Below are positions 15,979-25,049 of a stretch of 64,000 bases of DNA, in pieces; position 1 is the stretch's first letter; the number at the start of each line of letters is the position of its first letter. The notes under the pieces are model-generated. The model did no database searches. It was not told the DNA's origin and saw only the letters and a list, made by a program, of their open reading frames with translations. Location: contig NZ_RAHW01000002.1 in assembly GCF_004117875.1 (NCBI RefSeq), positions 310,001-374,000 on the forward strand. The letters are read 5' to 3'. The position numbers were made by a program, and so were the translations under genes. Origin of the DNA: Geomonas oryzae. Its GTDB lineage: Bacteria; Desulfobacterota; Desulfuromonadia; Geobacterales; Geobacteraceae.

Positions 15979-16773
15979 TCAGCCTTTTGCAGCGGCAAAG
16001 CGCCCCGCCACGAAGCGCGTTTCGAAAGCGGCCGTCACCCGCCTCAGCCGATCATCCAGAAAATCCATGGTCCGCTTGGCGATTTGAGCCGGGACCCCGC
16101 CGTAGAAGGCCTCGGCAATTGCTCCGGTGATGCAGGCCAGGGTGTCTGAGTCCCCTCCCAGTGAGACGGCGAGGCGGATGGCGCTTTCGAAATCGTTTGA
16201 TTCGAGAAACGCGGTGACGGCCTGTGGAACCGTCCCCTGGCAGGAGACGTCGAAACGGTACGAGGGCCTGATCTCATCGCAGCTGCGCGCGAGATCGTAG
16301 CCGAATTCCCCGGTGATGAAGCAGCGCAGCTCGTCCTTCGAGGCGCCGGTGCGCCCCAAAAAGACCGCGCCGGCAACGGCCTGCGCCCCCTTCACCCCCT
16401 CGGGGTGCCCGTGGGTCGGGAGGGTGCAGCTCCTCGCCAGGGACAAAGCGTCGGCAAGCGTATCGCAGGCCCACCCCACCGGGCTCACGCGCATTGCGGC
16501 ACCATTGCCCCAGCTGTTGTAGGGCTTAGGCGCATCCGACTCGGCCCACGCGACGAATCCCCTGCCGTATCCCGCGTCTGGGTAGCTGCGGTAGTAATGC
16601 CTCATGGTGTCGTCGTACGGCGCGCCGGTCATGATCGCGTCGGCGAGCGCCACGGTGAGCACGGAGTCGTCGGTAAAGCGGCAGCTATCCTGGAAGAGCG
16701 GGAACTCCGTGCTCTTTATGTTGTTCCATTCGTAGATGGAGCCGACGATGTCTCCGGTCAGAGCACCCAGCAT
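15979..16773 (-). CDS. ADP-ribosylglycohydrolase-family protein
   Basis: This 264-residue protein is of the DraG/ARH type. Its N-terminal MLGALTGDIVGSIYEW, the metal-site motif FTDDSVLT near residue 33 and the C-terminal LGGDSDTLACITGAIAEA motif near residue 207 supply the acidic ligands for the two magnesium ions. The family removes ADP-ribose from proteins or hydrolyses related glycosides. No dinitrogenase-reductase ADP-ribosyltransferase (DraT) is nearby, so a nitrogenase role is not supported. It is divergent from the ACP phosphodiesterase gene, 50 bases away. Confidence 0.9.
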   Translation of the reverse strand: MLGALTGDIVGSIYEWNNIKSTEFPLFQDSCRFTDDSVLTVALADAIMTGAPYDDTMRHYYRSYPDAGYGRGFVAWAESDAPKPYNSWGNGAAMRVSPVGWACDTLADALSLARSCTLPTHGHPEGVKGAQAVAGAVFLGRTGASKDELRCFITGEFGYDLARSCDEIRPSYRFDVSCQGTVPQAVTAFLESNDFESAIRLAVSLGGDSDTLACITGAIAEAFYGGVPAQIAKRTMDFLDDRLRRVTAAFETRFVAGRFAAAKG

Positions 16774-16823
16774 TGCGCATTCCCCCTACCCCGCTTCGTG
16801 CGGTTCTGGTATCATCCCTTCTC

Positions 16824-17402
16824 ATGAACTACCTGTTCCATCTATACCTCTCCGGCGACGATCCCGACATCCTCACCGGAAACTTCATGGGCGACTTCGT
16901 GAAGGGGCGCCTCACCGACGCCTACCCGGACAAGCTGCGACGCGGCATCGAGCTGCACCGCCGCATCGATTCCTTCGCCCAGAACCATGAGAGTTTCACC
17001 GCCAGCAGAAAGCGCCTGGGGGCTGACTTCGGCCTGTACCGCGGCATCATGGTCGACATCTTCTACGACCACTTCCTCGCCGTGGGATGGCGACAGTTAA
17101 GCACCGAAGCGCTCCCGGACTACCTCAAGCGCGTACGCGCGAGCGTCGAGGCGCGTCGGAACCAGCTCCCCGAGCGTCTCAAGGGACTGGTGCCGGTGAT
17201 CTTCGAGGAGATGATCCCTTCCTACCTGGACACCGAAGGGGTGGCCGACGCGCTGCGCCGCATGTCGCGACGCGTGCCGAGGGCGAACCCGCTCGCTTCA
17301 GGCGGCCAGGAGCTTACCCGCCACTACCGCTTCTTGCAAGAGGATTTCCACGCCTTCCTCCCCGACATTCGACGTTTTGCCGAGGAGACCATCCGGCGCT
17401 GA
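16824..17402 (+). CDS. acpH: Acyl carrier protein phosphodiesterase
   Basis: Start set at ATG 16824 (192 residues), the usual family length; an upstream extension has no ribosome site and is not family-like. It begins MNYLFHLYLSGDDPDILTGNFMGDFVKGR, typical of AcpH, and has the HD-like residues of the family in ELHRRIDSF and MVDIFYDHFLA. AcpH removes 4'-phosphopantetheine from acyl carrier protein using Mn2+. It is convergent with the small hypothetical gene at 17427. Confidence 0.9.
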   Translation: MNYLFHLYLSGDDPDILTGNFMGDFVKGRLTDAYPDKLRRGIELHRRIDSFAQNHESFTASRKRLGADFGLYRGIMVDIFYDHFLAVGWRQLSTEALPDYLKRVRASVEARRNQLPERLKGLVPVIFEEMIPSYLDTEGVADALRRMSRRVPRANPLASGGQELTRHYRFLQEDFHAFLPDIRRFAEETIRR

Positions 17403-17426
17403 CCCTTTCTTCGGCGCGGCAACGGT

Positions 17427-17705
17427 TCAGATGATGCGCGTGAATTTTTCCTTCGGGTAGATGGAGCGCGCGAAGAAGTCGACGAAATCGTCGACCACCT
17501 GTTCCACAAGGGCCGGATCAAGCATTTCCGGGCACTCCTCCTTCGGGGGACCGTCGAACTGCATGGTGAACTTCCGCATTTCCAGTTCCGCACTTATCGC
17601 ACTGCCGCGCAGGCCATCGCCTTCCGGTTCGCGCTCCCAATAGACGCGCGCATACGGCAGGGCCTCCCTTAGTCTCAACATGATCTGCCTGCCGATATCG
17701 TGCAT
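17427..17705 (-). CDS. Small hypothetical protein
   Basis: 92 residues with a good GGGAGG ribosome site before ATG 17705. The sequence looks like a mixed alpha/beta single domain (RLREALPYARVYWEREPEG..., then an amphipathic C-terminal helix with VVDDFVDFFARS). It has no signal peptide and no membrane helix. I do not recognise the family. It sits alone between a convergent acpH and a gene-free stretch containing a family B repeat. Confidence 0.65.
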   Translation of the reverse strand: MHDIGRQIMLRLREALPYARVYWEREPEGDGLRGSAISAELEMRKFTMQFDGPPKEECPEMLDPALVEQVVDDFVDFFARSIYPKEKFTRII

Positions 17706-17801
17706 CGGCTCACCTCCCGCTTACGTTCCGATTTGGCAAAAACAGCTGCAATATTAGCGGTCCCCTTAGAATTTGCAATTCATCGGCAAGCTAGTTTTGA
17801 G

Positions 17802-17913
17802 ATCGTTCCCACGGTCCTCCGTGGGAACGCACGTTCGGGACGCTCCAGCGCCCCTTAGGCAGACGCCGGAGCGTCCCACGCTTTACGTTCCCACGCTGGA
17901 GCGTAGGAACGAT
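17802..17913. repeat. Dispersed ~112-bp inverted repeat, family B, copy 2
   Basis: Very similar to the element at 8895-9006: the same ATCGTTCC...GGAACGAT ends, the GGTCCTCCGTGGGAACGCACG left arm and the CGTTCCCACGCTGGAGCG right arm. Its last bases create the ATG at 17912 that opens the longest CheW frame. From 17706 to the likely CheW start near 18100 I see only this repeat and unassigned sequence. Confidence 0.88.
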
Positions 17914-18559
17914 GCCGTCTCCCTCCCTGCCCCTCCCCTCCGGCGGCCGGACCTCGGCGCTCACTCCAAAGAGATCTCCTTATGCTACAAAAGTGCAATT
18001 CCCTCTGCTCTTTTCGCCGAAAAACCTTACATTGCGCTTGAATCCGAGCCCGGAGCAAGGTACATTAGAGCGCCGCATAGACGCCGCTAATTGGAGAAGA
18101 CCGATCGACACGATTCAACTGCTCATCTTCACCCTTGACGACCAGCGTTACGCGTTGCGTCTGGACCACGTAAAACGGGTGGTCCGGGCGGCGGCCCTCA
18201 CCCAGCTCCCCAAGGCTCCTGATGTGGTAATGGGCATCCTGGACCTGCACGGAGAGATCGTTCCCGTCATCAATCTGAGGAGGCGCTTCAAGCTCCCCGA
18301 GCGCCCCGTCGCCTCGAGCGACCAGTTCGTCATCGCACGCACCGGCAGGCTCACCCTTGCCCTCGTCGTGGACGGTTCCGAAGGGGTCATCGAGCCGCCT
18401 TCGGCCGACATCGTCGCCGCCGACGAAATCGTGGCAGGAGACGGGTTCGTGGCCGGAGTGACGCGGACCGCGGATGGACTGGTACTGATCCACGACCTCG
18501 ACGCCCTGCTCTTCCCTCACGAAGAGGAGCAGATCGCGGCGGCGCTGGCACGCACCTGA
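17912..18559 (+). CDS. cheW: CheW-type scaffold protein (first of two)
   Basis: The CheW domain begins at DTIQLLIFTLDDQRYALRL (about 18107) and runs to the stop, about 150 residues, the normal length. The coordinates give the longest frame, but its ATG is formed by the end of the family B repeat and the first ~60 residues look non-coding, so the true start is probably near 18100: a GGAG at 18093-18096 precedes only rare ATC/ATT codons, and a TTG at 18038 lacks a ribosome site. CheW couples the receptor to the CheA kinase. It is the first gene of a Wsp-like cluster and ends one base before cheR. Confidence 0.85.
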   Translation: MPSPSLPLPSGGRTSALTPKRSPYATKVQFPLLFSPKNLTLRLNPSPEQGTLERRIDAANWRRPIDTIQLLIFTLDDQRYALRLDHVKRVVRAAALTQLPKAPDVVMGILDLHGEIVPVINLRRRFKLPERPVASSDQFVIARTGRLTLALVVDGSEGVIEPPSADIVAADEIVAGDGFVAGVTRTADGLVLIHDLDALLFPHEEEQIAAALART

Positions 18560-18560
18560 C

Positions 18561-20069
18561 ATGGCGCAGTCGCAGACAAGCGCGACGCTGCAGCTGTTCG
18601 CCGCGTTCGTAGCAAAAGAACTTGGGCTTCACTTCCGCAAGGATCGCTTCGCGGAACTGGCACAGAAGATGGCTCCCCTTGCGCAGCAGGAAGGAGTCGA
18701 TGATCTGGACCGCTTCCTGCTGCAGCTCATGTCCGCCCCGCTGGGAAAGGAGCGTCTGCGGCTTTTGGCAGGCGCCCTCACCATCGGTGAGACTTACTTC
18801 CTGCGCGACCCGAAGAGTTACCGGGTGCTCGAGGAGCGGGTGCTCCCGGAACTTGTCGCGGCCAGGCGACGCGGGAACCGCACCATCCGGATCTGGAGCG
18901 CCGGATGCTCCACCGGCGAAGAGCCCTACAGCATCGCCATCATCCTGAGCCGGGTGCTTCGGGACACGACCGGCTGGAAGATCAACATCCTCGGCACAGA
19001 CTTGAACGAACACGCCCTGGAACGAGCCCGGCTGGGGGTGTACGGCAAGTGGTCCTTTCGTAACGCGCCGGGGTGGCTCATGAATTACTTCACCCAGCGG
19101 CCGGACGGCAGCTTCGAGATAGCATACGGCATCAGGGAGATGGTCCGTTTCGGGCATCTGAACCTTGCCGAGGAGACCGATACCCCCTCCCCCATCGCCG
19201 GGGGCGCCGATGTCATCTTCTGCCGTAACGTGATGCTCTATTTTCGCGAGGAGCAGATCGAGAAGACCGTCGCCAGGTTCCGTTCCGCGCTCAGGCCCGG
19301 TGGCTGGCTCTTCATGGGACCGACCGAAGTGGACCACCACAGGGTGGAAGGCTTCACCTGTCACATCTTCGATGGCGCCTTGGCGCTGAAAAGAAGCGAT
19401 GGACGCCATAAAGCGACCCGGGCCGCGCTTTCAGTACCCGCTGCCGTGCCGGCGCCTCTTTCCGGTGCACACGCGGGGCAGGTGATCGGGCGCAACGCGA
19501 CATCTATCGCCGAAAAGCGCCCCCCGGCTCGCAAACCGGCGCCCGGAGCCGAACTCCCTGCGGCGCAGGCGATACCGGACGCACCGCAGAGCCCGGACAC
19601 ACTGCAGCAGGCGCTGTCGCTGTTTGAAACGGGAGCCTATGAACGGGCGGCCGAGGTCGCCCTCGCCGGAGCGCAGCAGGCCGAGCACCTGGCCCTTGCG
19701 GCACGCTGCTACGCAAACCTCGGGCGTTACGACGAGGCACGGGAATTGTGCGAAAGATCGATCCGGCTCGAGCGACTGAACCCGCACAGCCACTACCTCC
19801 TCTCCATGATCCGCGAGCAGGCGGGGGACGACGAAGGCGCCATCACATCGCTTAAGCACGCGCTCTACCTCGACCACGACTACCTGTTAGCCTACTTCGC
19901 GCTCGGAAACCTCTTCCGCAAGCGCGGTGAGCGGCAGGAGGCGGAACAGAGTTTCGGCAACGCCCTGCGCCTTTTGCAGCGGCTCGACCCGAACGAGGCC
20001 ATCCCCGACACCGAGGGGATGACGGCCGGCATGTTGATCCACCTGATCAAGGGCATCAGCCGGGGATAA
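18561..20069 (+). CDS. cheR: CheR methyltransferase with TPR extension (WspC-like)
   Basis: A 502-residue protein. Residues ~10-280 are a CheR methyltransferase: an N-terminal helical domain, the SAM motif WSAGCSTGEEPYSIAI, and FCRNVMLYF near residue 222. An Ala/Pro-rich linker at ~285-345 is followed by TPR repeats to ~490 (ALSLFETGAYERAAEVAL..., CYANLGRYDEARELCE...). The CheR-linker-TPR layout is that of WspC and FrzF. It would methylate glutamates on the receptor encoded at 20897. It is separated from the next cheW by a 159-base gap with a palindromic repeat, which might tune expression within the operon. Confidence 0.95.
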   Translation: MAQSQTSATLQLFAAFVAKELGLHFRKDRFAELAQKMAPLAQQEGVDDLDRFLLQLMSAPLGKERLRLLAGALTIGETYFLRDPKSYRVLEERVLPELVAARRRGNRTIRIWSAGCSTGEEPYSIAIILSRVLRDTTGWKINILGTDLNEHALERARLGVYGKWSFRNAPGWLMNYFTQRPDGSFEIAYGIREMVRFGHLNLAEETDTPSPIAGGADVIFCRNVMLYFREEQIEKTVARFRSALRPGGWLFMGPTEVDHHRVEGFTCHIFDGALALKRSDGRHKATRAALSVPAAVPAPLSGAHAGQVIGRNATSIAEKRPPARKPAPGAELPAAQAIPDAPQSPDTLQQALSLFETGAYERAAEVALAGAQQAEHLALAARCYANLGRYDEARELCERSIRLERLNPHSHYLLSMIREQAGDDEGAITSLKHALYLDHDYLLAYFALGNLFRKRGERQEAEQSFGNALRLLQRLDPNEAIPDTEGMTAGMLIHLIKGISRG

Positions 20070-20105
20070 CACGGCAGGTTTTAAGCGCCGAGCCTGCCCA
20101 GCGCA

Positions 20106-20193
20106 CCTCCCCCCGGAGGGGGGAGGCCGGGAGGGGGGAAGTCGGGTCAAGCCGCTACGCTCCCCCTCCCTGTCCCTCCCCCTCCGGGGGCGG
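20106..20193. repeat. Palindromic C/G-rich repeat inside the chemosensory cluster
   Basis: CCTCCCCCCGGAGGGGGGAGG at its left end is a near-perfect palindrome and CCCTCCCCCTCCGGGGGCGGG closes the right end. It resembles the family A elements in design (CCCTC/GAGGG arms) but with less sequence identity. It lies between cheR and the second cheW. Confidence 0.6.
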
Positions 20194-20228
20194 GAACGCC
20201 TGGGCTACTTACTTAGAAGGAGAAGCAG

Positions 20229-20837
20229 ATGTCGCAGAGAAGTTCCGCCATAGACTGGGCGTCGCTGCTCACCCGCCAGCAGGCGGCCTTCGACGCCGTT
20301 CTCCAGGACCGGCACGACCACGAGCGCGAGCAGGCGCTGCTTCAGGAACGCGCCCGGCTCATGAGCCAAAAGCCTGCCGAGGACGCCGGGAGCATTGCCT
20401 GCGTCGACTGCCTGGAGTTCACCCTCTCCGGCGAGCACTACGCCATAGAGCTCTCCTTCATCGCGGCCACGCTTCCCCTGGCCGACTTCACCCCTTTGTT
20501 CTGCACCCCTCCCTTCGTTTTGGGGATCACCAGCGTGCGCGGCAGAATCATCTCCATCGTCGACCTGCGCCGCTTTTTCGAACTCCCGGCAGCCGGACTT
20601 TCCGACCTTAACCGGGTGATCGTCGTAAGCGACGGCACCATGGAATTCGGCGTCCTGGCCGACCGGGTCGAGGGGATGCGCTCGCTGCCCCGGTCGGAAC
20701 TCAACCCGGCACCCGACACCTTTACCGGGATGAGAGGCGAGTTCCTTGCCGGGGTCACTGCCGAGCGGCTTGCCCTGCTCGACATGGCCAGGATACTGGC
20801 CGACCCGCGCCTCATCGTGCACGAAGAGGTCGGGTAG
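20229..20837 (+). CDS. cheW: CheW-type scaffold protein (second, WspD-like)
   Basis: 202 residues: a helical N-terminal extension of ~55 residues (RQQAAFDAVLQDRHDHEREQAL...) and then a CheW domain (CLEFTLSGEHYAIELSFI...). The extended N-terminus resembles the second CheW of Wsp-type clusters. Two different CheW proteins flank CheR exactly as WspB-WspC-WspD do, implying a mixed receptor/kinase array. The start ATG has an AGAAGGAG site eight bases upstream. Confidence 0.92.
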   Translation: MSQRSSAIDWASLLTRQQAAFDAVLQDRHDHEREQALLQERARLMSQKPAEDAGSIACVDCLEFTLSGEHYAIELSFIAATLPLADFTPLFCTPPFVLGITSVRGRIISIVDLRRFFELPAAGLSDLNRVIVVSDGTMEFGVLADRVEGMRSLPRSELNPAPDTFTGMRGEFLAGVTAERLALLDMARILADPRLIVHEEVG

Positions 20838-20896
20838 ACCTATTGAAATCAAGATCGAGGTTGAGGTTGCGTCTCAACCTGACTTTTGGAGGTTCC

Positions 20897-22753
20897 ATGC
20901 TCAGCACCCTTAAAATCCGCTCCAGACTGATCGCAGGCTTTTCCGTGCTGCTCGTGTTCCTGGTCCTGATCGGCGCGCTCTCCCTCAAGAACCTCGCCGC
21001 CGAGGGGCGCCTGCTCAGCGAGTTCTACGAGCACCCCTTCGCGGTGACCAACGCGATCCAGCAGGTCGACACCAACATCGCGCGCATGCACCGCGGCATG
21101 AAGGACGTGGTCCTCTATGCCGCCGACCGTGAAGACCTGGAAGCAACCCTTGCGGAGATCGCCAAGTACGAGCAGGAGGTCTATCGCGGCCTCGCCCTCG
21201 CCCGCGAGCGATTCCCCGGCGACCAGGCGAAGATCGACCGGATCAAGGAGTCGATGGACCAGTGGAAGGAGGTCCGCGCCAAAACCATCGCGCTCACCCG
21301 CCAGGGCAAGGTGAAGGAGGCGGTCGCCTTCCACAAGAACTACGCCCGCCGCACCGTTGCCCAGATCGACGCCCAGGTGGAAGAGGTGCTGAAGGCTTCG
21401 CACGCCATGGCCGACAACTTCGCCGCCGAATCAGCCCGGAACCAGCGCCTCACCTTCGCGGTCACCGCGATTCTCGTGGCACTGGCCTGCATCATCGCCG
21501 CCATAATCGCCTTCGCCATCACCGCCTCCATCACAAGGCCCCTGAACGACGCGGTGCAGGCCGCCGACCGACTGGCCCAGGGGGACGTTTCCGTCGAACT
21601 CGACAGCGCCTCTCCCGACGAACTGGGACAGCTTTTACGGGCGATGAGAAAAATGGTGCTCTCCCTGCGCCGCATGGGGGAGACCGCGAACCGGATCGCC
21701 GTCGGCGACCTCGATCTCGAGGTGGTTCCCCTCTCCGAGCGCGACGTCTTCGGCAACGCCATGAGCAACATGGTTGCCTCCCTGAAAAGGCTCGCCGCCA
21801 GCGCCGACCGCATTGCGGCCGGGGATCTCACCATCGAGGTGCTCCCCGCCTCGGATAAAGACCGCCTGGGTAACTCCTTCAGCGTGATGACCAGGAACCT
21901 CAGGGACTTGAGCCTCGAGATCTCCGAGGTGGTGAACGTCTTAGCCGGGAGCGCCGCCGAGATCATGACCACGGTGAGCGAGCTTGCCTCCAGCTCGGCC
22001 CAGACCGCCACCTCCATCTCCGAAACCAACGCCACGGTCCAGGAGATCCGCCAGACCACCGACCTCACCTCGCAGAAGTCGCGCCAGGTTTACGAAGGGG
22101 CGCACCGTTCCGCGCAGATCGCCAAGACCGGCCGTGAGTCGGTGAACAGCACCCTGGACGGCATGCAGGGAATCGACGAGCGCATGGGCTTCATCGCCGA
22201 GCGCATCGTGAACCTCTCCGAGCAGAGCCAAGCCATCGGCGAGATCATCGCCACGGTGGCCGACCTAGCCGAGCAGTCGAACCTCCTCGCGGTCAACGCC
22301 GCCATCGAGGCCGCCAAAGCGGGTGAGCACGGCAAAGGGTTCGCCGTGGTGGCCCAGGAGGTGAAAAACCTCGCCACCCAGTCGAAACAGGCGACCTCCC
22401 AGGTGCGCAGCATCATAGGGCAGATCCAGAAAGCCACCACCGCGGCCGTCCTCGCCACCGAGCAAGGGAGCAAGGCGGTCGAGGCGGGGATGAAGCAGTC
22501 AAGCGAAGCGGGCGAGTCGATCCGCCAGCTTGCCGCGAGCATCGAGGACTCTTCCAACGCCACGCTGCAAATCGTCACCTCGACACAGGAACAGGCGATC
22601 GGCATGGACCAGATCGCCATCGCCATCCAGAGCATCAACCAGGCAAGCGATCAGAACGTGGAGGGGTCGCGCCAGATCGAGGCGGCGGCCAAGAACCTTT
22701 ACGAGTTGAACCAGAAGCTGCAGAAGCTGGTGAGCGGCTACCGGCTCGCCTGA
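20897..22753 (+). CDS. Methyl-accepting chemotaxis protein with 4-helix sensor and stacked HAMPs
   Basis: Start set at ATG 20897 (618 residues) after TTTGGAGG. A membrane helix at ~12-33 is followed by a four-helix-bundle (4HB_MCP) periplasmic sensor, a second helix at ~190-212 (FAVTAILVALACIIAAIIAFAI), then what appear to be three consecutive HAMP-like units (each with a D/GDL..V..S..DELG-type pattern). The cytoplasmic signalling domain contains the conserved tip EQSNLLAVNAAIEAAKAGEHGKGFAVVA. Stacked HAMPs are known to relay or invert signals. As the only receptor in the cluster it should be the dedicated input (WspA-like). The ligand is unknown. Confidence 0.95.
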   Translation: MLSTLKIRSRLIAGFSVLLVFLVLIGALSLKNLAAEGRLLSEFYEHPFAVTNAIQQVDTNIARMHRGMKDVVLYAADREDLEATLAEIAKYEQEVYRGLALARERFPGDQAKIDRIKESMDQWKEVRAKTIALTRQGKVKEAVAFHKNYARRTVAQIDAQVEEVLKASHAMADNFAAESARNQRLTFAVTAILVALACIIAAIIAFAITASITRPLNDAVQAADRLAQGDVSVELDSASPDELGQLLRAMRKMVLSLRRMGETANRIAVGDLDLEVVPLSERDVFGNAMSNMVASLKRLAASADRIAAGDLTIEVLPASDKDRLGNSFSVMTRNLRDLSLEISEVVNVLAGSAAEIMTTVSELASSSAQTATSISETNATVQEIRQTTDLTSQKSRQVYEGAHRSAQIAKTGRESVNSTLDGMQGIDERMGFIAERIVNLSEQSQAIGEIIATVADLAEQSNLLAVNAAIEAAKAGEHGKGFAVVAQEVKNLATQSKQATSQVRSIIGQIQKATTAAVLATEQGSKAVEAGMKQSSEAGESIRQLAASIEDSSNATLQIVTSTQEQAIGMDQIAIAIQSINQASDQNVEGSRQIEAAAKNLYELNQKLQKLVSGYRLA

Positions 22754-22799
22754 TCCCCTTACGCGGCGGCGATCACGAATAAAAGGTGACTGTTACGAC

Positions 22800-25037
22800 A
22801 TGAGCGACCATGAGGCGCTGTTGAAAGAACTGCTCGCGACCTTCGCGATAGAGGCGCAGGAACACCTGGACGCCCTATCCTCCCATCTCCTCGCCCTGGA
22901 GCGCGAAGAGGAGGAGGCCGGGCGGCAGCGCCTGCTCGAAGGGGTGTTCCGCCGCGTGCACACCCTGAAAGGGGCGGCGCACGCCGTCAACCTCGTCGAC
23001 GTCGCCCACGACTGCCAGGAGCTGGAAGAGGTGCTGGCAGGGATCAAGCGTGGCGAGGCGGAGTTCGGCGTGGAAACCTTCGACCTCCTGCACCGCGAGA
23101 TAAACCGGCTTTCGGCCCGCATCTTCCCGGCAGGCGCCCCCACCGCCGCGCCTGCACCGGCGCCACAGGGCGCTCTTCAAAGCGCCCCCCCCTCCCCTCT
23201 TCCGACGGCGCCCGCACCGCCTGTTGTCGCCGAAGCGACCGCCCAAGCGCCCGCTTCGGCGCAGCCGCGCCCCGCGGCGCCCGTCCATGCCGCCGACGAA
23301 ACGGTGCGGGTCTCCGCTCGGCTTCTCGAGACGCTCCTTTTGCAGTCCGAGGAGCTCGTCTCCGCGAAACTCGCCGCCTCGGTACTGCAGGAGGAACTCT
23401 CCTCCCTGGTCGGTGAGGTTGCCGAACGGAGCGCCGAACGCGACCGCGCCCTCGCGGCGGCAAGGCGCGCCATGAAGAAGGGGACCGGCGGTGAGGCCTC
23501 GCTTGCCGGACTTCTCGAACAGGGGTGCCGGCATGAACGTACCGTGGAGGGGCGCCTGCGCCTTCTGGAGAAAAACGCGGAAAAACAGACCCGCTCGCTG
23601 CAGGCTCTCGTCGACCCGCTCCTCGAGGAGATGAAGAAACTGCAGCTCCTCCCTTGCGCCTCCATCCTCGACCCTTTCGCAAAGCTGGTGCGCGACCTCA
23701 CCCGCGAGCTCGGCAAGGAGGCCGACTTCTCCCTTTCCGGCGGAGAACTGGAGTTCGACCGCCGCATCCTGGCCGAGCTGAAGGAGCCGCTTCTGCACCT
23801 CGTGCGCAACACGGTGGACCACGGCATCGAGCTGCCGGAGATAAGGGAAGCCTCGGGCAAGCCCCGCCGCGGCACCGTGAGCGTGGAGGTGAGGCTGCAG
23901 GACGCAAATCGTGCCGAGCTCGTCCTCTCCGACGACGGCTGCGGCATCGACATCGAGCAGGTGAAACGTTCGGCGCTGCGCCGGGAACTCGCGACCGACG
24001 AGGCCCTCGCGCGCATGTCCGACTCCGAGGCGCTTCAGTTCATCTTCGAGTCCGGGCTTTCCACCAGCGGCACCGTCGGCAGCATCTCCGGACGCGGGGT
24101 CGGCCTCGCCATCGTGCGGGAGACGCTGGAGCGGCTTGGAGGACACGTCACCGTCACCAGCATGCCCGGAGCGGGTACCACCTTCCGGCTCGTCTTCCCG
24201 CTTTCGTTCGCCCGGATGCGCGCGCTCTTGGTGCAGGTGGCCGGCCGCGACTGCGCCATCCCGGCGACGGTGGTCGAACTGAGCGCACGCGTGCCGCTCG
24301 CAGAGGTGAAACGGGTGGAAAACCGCGACACCGTGGTCGCTGCGGGCGAGGTGCGGCCCCTCGTCTCACTGGCCGGCATCCTGGAAACGGGGCGCCGCAG
24401 CGTCGAGCCGGACGCCACGGTATCTTACGTCATCTTGCGTGCCGCCGACCGGCGCATCGCGTTCGCCGTCGATCAGGTGCTCGGGGTGCAGGAGATACTG
24501 GTGAAGCCGCTCGGGCGCCAGCTCTCGCGGGTGCGCAACGTGGCCGGCGCCACGGTGCTCGGTTCGGGTCGCGTGGTCCCGGTTTTGAACGTGGCCGACC
24601 TCTTCCGCTCCGCCCTTGGGAGTGGTGCCGCCGTCGCCTCCCTGCCGGTAGCGAAGGCACCGGCACGCCGGGCGCGCGTATCGGTGCTGGTTGCGGAAGA
24701 CTCCATCACCTCGCGGACCTTGCTGAAGAACATCCTGGAGGCCTCCGGCTTCCTCGTGCGCACCGCGGTCGACGGGGCGGACGCCATGGCGCAGCTTAAA
24801 ACCGAACCGTGCGACGTGGTGGTCTCCGACATCGAGATGCCGCGCATGGACGGCTTCGAGCTCACCCGGTCGATCCGCGCCGACGCGAAGCTCGCCTCGC
24901 TCCCCGTGATCCTCGTCACCGGTCTCGAGTCGCGCACCGACCGGGAGCGCGGCATCGACGTCGGCGCCAGCGCCTACCTCGTGAAGAGCAGCTTCGACCA
25001 GACCAACCTCATCGAGGTCATCCAGAAACTCACCTGA
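22800..25037 (+). CDS. cheA: Hybrid CheA-REC histidine kinase (WspE-like)
   Basis: A 745-residue protein. Residues 1-105 are an HPt domain with phospho-accepting His54 in RRVHTLKGAA. A Pro/Ala linker covers ~110-165, followed by the dimerisation/ATPase core (~165-480), with N-box LLHLVRNTVDHGIELPE and G-box LSDDGCGIDIEQV. A CheW-like domain (~490-620) docks onto CheW and the receptor. A C-terminal receiver (~625-745) has its aspartate in VVSDIEMPRMDG. The fused receiver could act as phosphate sink or output, as in WspE and FrzE. No free-standing CheY is encoded next to it; the downstream proteins have receivers that could accept phosphate instead. Confidence 0.95.
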   Translation: MSDHEALLKELLATFAIEAQEHLDALSSHLLALEREEEEAGRQRLLEGVFRRVHTLKGAAHAVNLVDVAHDCQELEEVLAGIKRGEAEFGVETFDLLHREINRLSARIFPAGAPTAAPAPAPQGALQSAPPSPLPTAPAPPVVAEATAQAPASAQPRPAAPVHAADETVRVSARLLETLLLQSEELVSAKLAASVLQEELSSLVGEVAERSAERDRALAAARRAMKKGTGGEASLAGLLEQGCRHERTVEGRLRLLEKNAEKQTRSLQALVDPLLEEMKKLQLLPCASILDPFAKLVRDLTRELGKEADFSLSGGELEFDRRILAELKEPLLHLVRNTVDHGIELPEIREASGKPRRGTVSVEVRLQDANRAELVLSDDGCGIDIEQVKRSALRRELATDEALARMSDSEALQFIFESGLSTSGTVGSISGRGVGLAIVRETLERLGGHVTVTSMPGAGTTFRLVFPLSFARMRALLVQVAGRDCAIPATVVELSARVPLAEVKRVENRDTVVAAGEVRPLVSLAGILETGRRSVEPDATVSYVILRAADRRIAFAVDQVLGVQEILVKPLGRQLSRVRNVAGATVLGSGRVVPVLNVADLFRSALGSGAAVASLPVAKAPARRARVSVLVAEDSITSRTLLKNILEASGFLVRTAVDGADAMAQLKTEPCDVVVSDIEMPRMDGFELTRSIRADAKLASLPVILVTGLESRTDRERGIDVGASAYLVKSSFDQTNLIEVIQKLT

Positions 25038-25049
25038 CAAGGAAGCCGC

